This document shows, one piece after another, positions 58,618-64,000 of a stretch of 64,000 bases of DNA. The position numbers and the translations under genes were made by a program. Each line of letters begins with the position of its first letter. Position 1 is the stretch's first letter. The stretch comes from a virus. Below the pieces are notes generated by a model, which had not been told where the DNA came from, searched no databases, and saw only the letters and a list, made by a program, of their open reading frames with translations. The DNA lies in the IMG/VR virus record IMGVR_UViG_3300021961_000073, positions 1 through 64,000 of that record; one strand, 5' to 3'.

Positions 58618-58646
58618 GGGTAGCTGGGCGGAAACGTCCAGCTCCC
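58618..58646 (+). terminator. GAAA-tetraloop hairpin between gp19 and gp20
   Basis: AGCTGGGCG (58622-58630) pairs with CGTCCAGCT (58635-58643, one G-U) around a GAAA tetraloop, and GGG/CCC extend it after a one-base bulge. TCTTAAAAT follows. It may reduce read-through from tube to portal or protect the 3' end of the gp19 mRNA. Confidence 0.65.
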
Positions 58647-58665
58647 TCTTAAAATAGGATTGACT

Positions 58666-60249
58666 ATGGCAGATAACGGTCTTACGCTTTTCGGATTTGA
58701 GATCCGTAGATCAAAAAAAGAAGAACAAGAGGATAAAAACCTTCGATCCATTGTCCCGAAAGTGGACGAGGATGGTGCTGGTTATGTTACTGCATCAGGT
58801 GCACACTATGGCCAATATGTAGATATTGATGGCGATAGATCTAAAGATAATGCTACTCTTATTCAAAAATATCGTGGTGTTGCTATGCATCCTGAAGTGG
58901 ATATGGCAATTGAAGATATTGTAAATGAAGCCATTGCAGGTGAAGATGAGATGTCTGTATCACTGCAGATGGATGATCTAGAATTATCTAAAGGTATTAA
59001 GAATAAGATACAAGAAGAATTCGATAACATTCTATACATGCTTAAGTTCAATGATCTTGCGCATGACATTTTCAGAAAATGGTATATCGATGGTAGATTA
59101 AACTATCATCTAGTTGTGAATGAGGATAGACCTAAAGAAGGTATCCAAGATATTCGTCCAATTGACTCGGCTAAAATTCGTAAAGTAAAAGAGGTCAAGA
59201 AGAAAAAAGATCCTATTACTGGTGCGAATATTATTGAGGGTCAGAATGAATACTACATCTATCAGGAAAAACCAGGACAACAAAATAGCGGTGTAAAGCT
59301 TACTAAAGATTCAGTTGTATACGTTACATCTGGTCTATTAGATGCTACACAAAGACATGTAGTTTCTTATCTACATAAAGCTCTAAAACCAATTAACCAA
59401 TTGCGTATGATGGAAGACTCGCTTGTCATCTATCGTCTCGCACGTGCGCCCGAGCGTCGTATATTCTATATTGATGTTGGTAACTTGCCTAAGGGTAAAG
59501 CTGAAGAGTATATGAAAGGTATCATGACTCGCTATAGGAATAAGCTAGTCTATGATGCTAATACGGGTGAGGTAAAAGATGATCGCAAGCATATGTCAAT
59601 GCTTGAGGATTTTTGGCTACCTAGACGCGAAGGTGGCAGAGGTACAGAAATTTCTACATTACCAGGTGGTGAAAATCTGGGCCAAATTGACGATATCGTC
59701 TACTTCCAAAAAAGATTATATCGTGCACTCAACGTACCTATTAATAGGCTAGAACAAGAAGCTCAATTCTCACTTGGTAGATCTACTGAGATCTCACGTG
59801 ACGAGCTAAAATTCCAGAAGTTTATCGATCGTATCCGTAAGCGTTTCTCTATACTGTTTAGGGAGATTCTGAGAAAGCAGCTTATCTTAAAAGGTATTAT
59901 TACCGAAGAAGATTGGGAAGATTTCTCTAATGATATTCAGTTTGATTTCTCCAGAGATAATCACTTTGCAGAATTAAAGAATGCTGAAATCCTAAGAGAA
60001 AGACTCCAGACTATGGATATGGCACAACAATATGTTGGCGAATATCTATCTAAAGAATGGGTGATGAAGAACGTTCTTTACTTCGATGATGAAGAGATCC
60101 AAAAGATCAAAGATCAAATCGAAGGAGAGACCCCAGCAGAAGATGAATTCCCTCAACAAGATCAACAGGACCAAGATCAACCTCCTGAACAAGAACAGGA
60201 CCAGGATGAAGGTCAAACCCATACGGTGAAACTAAAAATAGCTAAATAA
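58666..60249 (+). CDS. 20: gp20 portal protein, 527 aa
   Basis: Portal vertex protein (T4 gp20, 524 residues). NATLIQKYRGVAMHPEVDMA, then IEDIVNEAIAGEDE open the core. VYVTSGLLDATQRHVVSYLH, ERRIFYIDVGNLPKGKAEEY, MSMLEDFWLPRREGGRGTEI and STLPGGENLGQIDDIVYFQK are nearly universal in the family. The acidic/Gln-rich end (QQDQQDQDQPPEQEQDQDEG) is variable. The start at 58666 has AGGA about 7 bases upstream; a TTG at 58660 is the in-frame alternative. Confidence 0.97.
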   Translation: MADNGLTLFGFEIRRSKKEEQEDKNLRSIVPKVDEDGAGYVTASGAHYGQYVDIDGDRSKDNATLIQKYRGVAMHPEVDMAIEDIVNEAIAGEDEMSVSLQMDDLELSKGIKNKIQEEFDNILYMLKFNDLAHDIFRKWYIDGRLNYHLVVNEDRPKEGIQDIRPIDSAKIRKVKEVKKKKDPITGANIIEGQNEYYIYQEKPGQQNSGVKLTKDSVVYVTSGLLDATQRHVVSYLHKALKPINQLRMMEDSLVIYRLARAPERRIFYIDVGNLPKGKAEEYMKGIMTRYRNKLVYDANTGEVKDDRKHMSMLEDFWLPRREGGRGTEISTLPGGENLGQIDDIVYFQKRLYRALNVPINRLEQEAQFSLGRSTEISRDELKFQKFIDRIRKRFSILFREILRKQLILKGIITEEDWEDFSNDIQFDFSRDNHFAELKNAEILRERLQTMDMAQQYVGEYLSKEWVMKNVLYFDDEEIQKIKDQIEGETPAEDEFPQQDQQDQDQPPEQEQDQDEGQTHTVKLKIAK

Positions 60250-60962
60250 TGAAACCTGAAAATGTGAATACTTTCGTTATAGTGATTCGTGGGAACGAGG
60301 TCTCTGAATATTACTACGAACAAATAAAAGAATCTTGGGAATCAAATGGATTTAAATTAAATCGATTTGATGCATATCATCCTGGAAATTATGATAGTAG
60401 GGTTAAACTAAACTTTGGGGTAAGTAATTCTAACAAATATGTTAAGAAACAGATCGTAAAAGAATATACTCCATCCGAGAAGGCTGCCTTCGTTTCTCAT
60501 TATATGATATGGAAAAGGATATTCGAAAAGAATATAAAAGACGCTTTAATAATAGAGCATGATTCTAGGCTTAGAGATTATGAATTATTTGAAAAAGAAT
60601 GGGATTTAGATGAAAAAATAGATGTTAAATTATTTGGGCAAGGCGCATCTTGCTATAGAATAAGCCCCCGAGCAGCTGGATCTATCCGTAACTTTATACA
60701 TTTAAATCCAGTAATAGATGCTGGGCCTATGGGATATATTGCTGATATGAAAGGTAATACACATCCTTATAATGTCGAAAGAACATTTGAAAAGCTTGGT
60801 GGTGAGATACACTTACCAGTAGAACACATCTACAATAAAGACAAAAAGAACACCATAGATAAATATAGTAACATACCAAAAAAGTGGGCTAGACATTTTC
60901 AAAAACAACAAGACAATGTTAGTCAAGAACGATGGGTTTTTGTAGGAGAAGAAAATGAATGA
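60249..60962 (+). CDS. GT25-like glycosyltransferase after the portal gene, 237 aa
   Basis: Resembles family 25 glycosyltransferases: NTFVIVIRGNEVSEYYYEQI at the start, then EYTPSEKAAFVSHYMIWKRI with the S-H-x-x-x-W motif, and ALIIEHDSRLRDYELFE, where the family has an E-D-D sugar-binding triad and this protein has E-H-D. Such enzymes act on lipooligosaccharide or collagen-type hydroxylysine. It sits between gp20 and the prohead core gene and overlaps both, so modification of the head is one possible role. It is A/T-rich and less like its neighbours in codon choice, suggesting insertion. Confidence 0.7.
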   Translation: MKPENVNTFVIVIRGNEVSEYYYEQIKESWESNGFKLNRFDAYHPGNYDSRVKLNFGVSNSNKYVKKQIVKEYTPSEKAAFVSHYMIWKRIFEKNIKDALIIEHDSRLRDYELFEKEWDLDEKIDVKLFGQGASCYRISPRAAGSIRNFIHLNPVIDAGPMGYIADMKGNTHPYNVERTFEKLGGEIHLPVEHIYNKDKKNTIDKYSNIPKKWARHFQKQQDNVSQERWVFVGEENE

Positions 60963-61266
60963 TGAGGAAGATAATATGGAAGTAGAACAACCTAACCCCC
61001 TGAATAATATGATAGACTTTGTACAAAACGCAGAGTTCAATAAAGCTAGTAATATTTTCAGTGGTCTTATAGGACAAAAAGTAGCTGATGCTTTGGAGCA
61101 AGAAAAAATTGGTATAGCTTCTACTATGTGGGGACAACCAGAAGACGAAGATATTAGCGATGAGGATCTAGAAGCAGCAGCGGCTGAAATGGACGATGAA
61201 GATGGCGACGACATTGAATACGATGAAGACGGCGACTATGACGAAGACGAAGTCGGCCAATCCTGA
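60955..61266 (+). CDS. prohead core protein, gp67/gp68-like, 103 aa
   Basis: Located between gp20 and gp21, where T4 has genes 67 and 68. LNNMIDFVQNAEFNKASNIF, SGLIGQKVADALEQEKIGIA shows the helix pattern of the core proteins of marine T4-like phages. The C-terminal 45 residues are almost all Asp, Glu and Ala (DMDDEDGDDIEYDEDGDYD type). Such acidic core proteins are cleaved by gp21 and help set head length. It overlaps the glycosyltransferase gene by 8 bases, and the sulfotransferase gene begins inside its acidic tail. Confidence 0.72.
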   Translation: MNDEEDNMEVEQPNPLNNMIDFVQNAEFNKASNIFSGLIGQKVADALEQEKIGIASTMWGQPEDEDISDEDLEAAAAEMDDEDGDDIEYDEDGDYDEDEVGQS

Positions 61267-62038
61267 TAGTCCAGATTTTAAAGCATCTGAATGGGAAAGA
61301 CTGCAACGTTCTTATTGGCAGCCAGTACTTTATTTTCACCGTAATAGAGAAGTAAAAAGCACTCCTGTAGATTTTTGTATGTGTGCAAAAAATGCATGCT
61401 CTACTGTTAAAGTATTTTTTACTTGGACTATAGACAAAGACTTAGATAAATTATACAGTGAAGAATATTATGAGTTTTATAAAGATTGGGCTAATCAGAA
61501 GAATCTCCCACCAGAAAGTGCACCGGAACAAAAGGATTTTTTAAATTATGGATTTCAAAATCATTTTGATACCAGAAGATTTAGCAGGGTAAAACATGCC
61601 AGAAATCTAGATACAGATCTTGTAACTTTTTTCAGGAAAAAGTCTAGTACTTTTGCAATAAAAAGAGATCCGATCAAAAGATTTTTATCTTCATATACTC
61701 ATACGCATGTAAAGACTGGACCAGCTTGGCATGGAGACCATGAATATTCAATAGAAGATTTAATAGAACATTTGAAAGATGGGACATATTGGAATGAACA
61801 TTTAGAAACTCAGTCGTGGTGGATGGGTGAACCTGATTGGTATGACCACGTCTATCATATAAATGATACTAAAAAATGTCTTCGTCATATGGCTGGAATG
61901 CTTGGGGTTGTAGAAAAAGATGAAATACCAGATTTTCATTTTATGAAGAATCCTAATGAAAAACCAGAAATAACCAGGAAACAAATTTCAATGATTGAGC
62001 AATTTTATATTAAAGATTATGAAAATGGATGGTATTAA
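61238..62038 (+). CDS. sulfotransferase-like protein, 266 aa
   Basis: PAPS-dependent sulfotransferase pattern, carbohydrate type. The 5'-phosphosulfate loop is CMCAKNACSTVKVFF and the 3'-phosphate site is FAIKRDPIKRFLSSY, with the conserved Arg and Ser. A later WYDHVYHINDTKK fits the acceptor half. I prefer the ATG at 61238: the frame is open to 61196, but those codons lie in the acidic tail of the previous gene and give an unnatural Met/Thr/Lys start. It lies between prohead core and gp21. The acceptor is unknown. Base composition is A/T-rich, as for the nearby GT25-like gene. Confidence 0.72.
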   Translation: MTKTKSANPDSPDFKASEWERLQRSYWQPVLYFHRNREVKSTPVDFCMCAKNACSTVKVFFTWTIDKDLDKLYSEEYYEFYKDWANQKNLPPESAPEQKDFLNYGFQNHFDTRRFSRVKHARNLDTDLVTFFRKKSSTFAIKRDPIKRFLSSYTHTHVKTGPAWHGDHEYSIEDLIEHLKDGTYWNEHLETQSWWMGEPDWYDHVYHINDTKKCLRHMAGMLGVVEKDEIPDFHFMKNPNEKPEITRKQISMIEQFYIKDYENGWY

Positions 62039-62061
62039 TTCATTTTAAAAATATAAAAATA

Positions 62062-62069
62062 TATAAATA
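62062..62069 (+). promoter_or_regulatory. late promoter TATAAATA for gp21-gp22-gp23
   Basis: Exact TATAAATA 38 bases before the gp21 ATG. No other late box is seen before gp22 or gp23, so this one may serve all three. Confidence 0.85.
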
Positions 62070-62107
62070 AAATCGTAACGGAATACTACGTTCGGAGTGA
62101 ACAACAA

Positions 62108-62764
62108 ATGAAACTTATTACTGAATACACCGAAACGAATGTGCAGTGCTTAGTCGAGAAAAAAGAAGACGGGACTAAGAATTACACAATCGAAGGTATA
62201 TTTGCTCAATCCGAAGGTAAAAACCGCAACGGAAGAATTTACCCTAAAGCCGTAATGGAAGCAGCGGTAAACAAGTACGTTGATCAACAAGTTAAGACTA
62301 AGCGAGCAGTTGGAGAGCTAAATCATCCAGATGGCCCCACTGTTAACTTAGATAAAGTATCCCATCTAATTACTGACCTAAAAATGGAAGGTAATGATGT
62401 GATGGGTAAAGCACGCATCTTGGATACTCCTATGGGCCAAATTGTAAAAGGCCTGCTTGAAGGCGGAGTTCAACTGGGTGTGTCGACTCGTGGTATGGGA
62501 AGCCTCGAGAATAGAAATGGTGTTATGTATGTCAAAGACGATTTCATGTTGAATACCGTCGACATCGTCCAAGATCCATCTGCTCCTAACGCTTTTGTTA
62601 ATGGAATTATGGAAGGCGTAGACTGGGTTTGGAATAACGGCATTATCGAAGCTCGAGAAATTGAAAAAATGGAGACTGAAATTAAAAAGGCTCCACGTGC
62701 TGATCTCTATGAAGCTCAGGTGCGTGAGTTTAAGAATTTCCTCTCGTTGTTAAACCAAAAGTAA
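62108..62764 (+). CDS. 21: gp21 prohead core protease, 218 aa
   Basis: Maturation protease equivalent to T4 gp21 (212 residues), of the herpes-assemblin-like fold. GIFAQSEGKNRNGRIYPKAV opens the core, the catalytic histidine is His73 in GELNHPDGP and the nucleophile Ser126 in LGVSTRGMGS. It cuts scaffold and the N-terminal propeptide of the capsid protein. GTGAACAACAA precedes the ATG, and gp22 follows after 10 bases. Confidence 0.95.
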   Translation: MKLITEYTETNVQCLVEKKEDGTKNYTIEGIFAQSEGKNRNGRIYPKAVMEAAVNKYVDQQVKTKRAVGELNHPDGPTVNLDKVSHLITDLKMEGNDVMGKARILDTPMGQIVKGLLEGGVQLGVSTRGMGSLENRNGVMYVKDDFMLNTVDIVQDPSAPNAFVNGIMEGVDWVWNNGIIEAREIEKMETEIKKAPRADLYEAQVREFKNFLSLLNQK

Positions 62765-62774
62765 GGAGTCTAAC

Positions 62775-63716
62775 ATGACTGATCAAATTATTGACCAGGA
62801 TGTTGAGCTCGATGACGAGGAAGTCGTAGAAGCTCATGATCCGAAGAATGCTGAAGAGCAGTCTGTAGCTTCTGTTAAAGCCGCTGAAGGTGCTGGTAAA
62901 ACAGCAGGTAAGCGTAAAGGTGATAAGTCCAACTCACAGCCAATGGAAAAAGGCAAAGGTGGCGATCCTGAAAAGGCAACAGAAGGTTATGACTTCTCTG
63001 ATGATCTGGATGCTCTTATTTCTGAGGAGGCAACTCTCTCCGAAGGATTCAAGGGTAAAGCAGCAATCATCTTTGAAGCAGCAATCAAATCAAAACTCTC
63101 TGAAGAGGTAGATCGCCTCGAAGAGCAATATGCAACCCAGCTTCAGGAAGAAATCAGCTCTTTCAAGGAAGATCTCGTTGAAAAAGTTGACGGGTACCTG
63201 AACCTCGTAGTCGAACAATGGATGGAAGACAACAAGTTGGCAATTCAGAACGGACTCCGTACTGAAATCGCCGAAGGCTTCATGAACAGCCTTAAAGCTG
63301 TTTTTGAAGAGAACTATGTTGAAGTTCCTGATTCCAAAGTTGACCTCGTAGATGATCTTGCAAGCCAGGTCGAAGACCTCGGCGGTAAGCTCGATGAGCA
63401 AACCAGCAAGATGATCGAAATGAAAGAAGAGCTTGAGCAATTTAAGCGTTACGAAGTAATTCGTGAGGCTGCCCAAGGTCTTGCAGATACAGAAGTAGAA
63501 AAGCTCGTTAAGCTTTCTGAGGACGTAGATTTTGTTGACCAAGCTACCTTCGCTGACAAAGTTAAGACCATCAAAGAAGCTTATTTCAAGAAGAAAACTT
63601 CTGACACAATCGCTGAATCATTCGAAGAAGATACCGACGCATCTGACGATGTTGTAGAAGTAGCAGGTTCGATGGCAGCATATGTTAACGCCCTTAAAAA
63701 AACAAGTAATAAGTAA
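62775..63716 (+). CDS. 22: gp22 prohead scaffold protein, 313 aa
   Basis: Major scaffold core (T4 gp22, 269 residues). The first 90 residues are acidic and low in complexity (NAEEQSVASVKAAEGAGKTA and on). FKGKAAIIFEAAIKSKLSEE starts the helical core, followed by long helices (YATQLQEEISSFKEDLVEKV, SKMIEMKEELEQFKRYEVIR) and the conserved NLVVEQWMEDNKLAIQNGLR. AGGAGTCTAAC precedes the ATG. It assembles inside the prohead and is degraded by gp21. Confidence 0.95.
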   Translation: MTDQIIDQDVELDDEEVVEAHDPKNAEEQSVASVKAAEGAGKTAGKRKGDKSNSQPMEKGKGGDPEKATEGYDFSDDLDALISEEATLSEGFKGKAAIIFEAAIKSKLSEEVDRLEEQYATQLQEEISSFKEDLVEKVDGYLNLVVEQWMEDNKLAIQNGLRTEIAEGFMNSLKAVFEENYVEVPDSKVDLVDDLASQVEDLGGKLDEQTSKMIEMKEELEQFKRYEVIREAAQGLADTEVEKLVKLSEDVDFVDQATFADKVKTIKEAYFKKKTSDTIAESFEEDTDASDDVVEVAGSMAAYVNALKKTSNK

Positions 63717-63728
63717 GGAGATCCAAAA

Positions 63729-64000
63729 ATGGAATCTTATGATCGCTTGATCGAAAAATGGGCTCCAGTTCTCAATGAAGAATCTGCTGGCGCCATTAAA
63801 GATCACCACAGAAAGGCAGTTACTGCTGCTGTTCTAGAAAACCAAGAGCGCGCTCTCATGGAAGAGGGTGCACTCTACGAAGCTGCTCCAGGCAACGCTA
63901 CCGGTTCGGCTGCTAACTGGAATCCAGTTCTTATCTCTCTCGTTCGTCGCGCTATGCCAAACATGATGGCATATGACGTATGCGGTGTTCAGCCAATGAC
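63729..64000 (+). CDS. 23: gp23 major capsid protein (partial, N-terminus)
   Basis: The first 90 codons of the major head protein (T4 gp23, 521 residues) before the window ends. YDRLIEKWAPVLNEESAGAI is the propeptide type removed by gp21, and NWNPVLISLVRRAMPNMMAY followed by DVCGVQPMT is the universal start of the mature HK97-fold subunit in this family. AAGGAGATCCAAAA supplies the ribosome site, 12 bases after gp22. The internal DNA holds the palindrome GAGCGCGCTC at about 63848-63857. Confidence 0.95.
   Translation, partial: MESYDRLIEKWAPVLNEESAGAIKDHHRKAVTAAVLENQERALMEEGALYEAAPGNATGSAANWNPVLISLVRRAMPNMMAYDVCGVQPM

Noticed and set aside
1-64000. tRNA genes, integrase, transposase, homing endonuclease or photosynthesis genes
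   Set aside because: None was recognised in gaps or frames; all gaps between genes are under 120 bases. A dedicated tRNA scan was not possible.

Overview
The window is a contiguous piece of a large T4-like contractile-tailed phage (myovirus) genome, cut at both ends. Recognisable T4 homologues include gp33, gp32, gp4, gp54, gp26, gp48, gp53, a gp27-type hub, a split gp5, gp25, gp6, gp7, gp8, gp10, gp13 to gp22 and the start of gp23. Several traits point to the marine branch of T4-like phages (the group holding cyanophages and SAR11 phages): a gp32 without the zinc-binding cysteines, a short gp33, several 2-oxoglutarate/Fe(II) oxygenases scattered among virion genes, and DUF4815-type giant baseplate proteins. 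No photosynthesis gene, tRNA, integrase or transposase was seen. The host is probably a Gram-negative marine bacterium, because secreted proteins, a tail lysozyme and a peptidase of the peptidoglycan type are encoded, but it cannot be named from this sequence.

Layout. (1) 1-4653, leftward: two operons of small secreted or membrane proteins (a possible pilin/chaperone pair, an EF-hand membrane protein, an Ala/Pro-repeat anchor protein), a thermonuclease-like nuclease and a class 3 lipase. (2) 4770-10645, rightward: an early/accessory region driven by three near-identical sigma70-type promoters with a G5-6 tract next to the -35 box. It carries a rubrerythrin-like protein, a 5'-nucleotidase, a full-length class III CoA-transferase and many very short genes. 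(3) 10642-12345: gp33, a 2OG oxygenase and gp32. (4) 12342-17046, leftward: gp4, an unassigned conserved protein, gp54, gp26 with a probable -1 frameshift extension, and the tape measure. (5) 17099-37472, rightward: gp48, gp53, the hub and spike genes with three different cell-wall domains, the wedge genes and the large baseplate proteins. (6) 37474-51177: fibres, including two paralogous proteins built of aromatic tetrapeptide repeats, followed by two glycosyltransferases and a 2OG oxygenase. (7) 51203-64000: neck, terminase, sheath, tube, portal, prohead core, protease, scaffold and the first 90 codons of the major capsid protein, interrupted by another oxygenase, a GT25-like glycosyltransferase and a sulfotransferase.

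Regulation is readable. Thirteen exact TATAAATA boxes, the T4-type late promoter, sit just upstream of structural genes on both strands. The G-tract promoters lie only in the accessory region. At 17056-17087 two late promoters point at each other between gp4 and gp48.

The strongest leads are: a perfect slippery heptamer that would fuse gp26 to a conserved-looking C-terminal extension directly upstream of the tape measure gene; the 59 consecutive aromatic tetrads of the 794-residue fibre protein, with a 28-residue super-repeat; a tail spike whose wall-degrading functions are spread over three genes; a complete CoA-transferase in a phage accessory operon; and a set of three glycosyltransferases, four oxygenases and a sulfotransferase that may decorate the virion.
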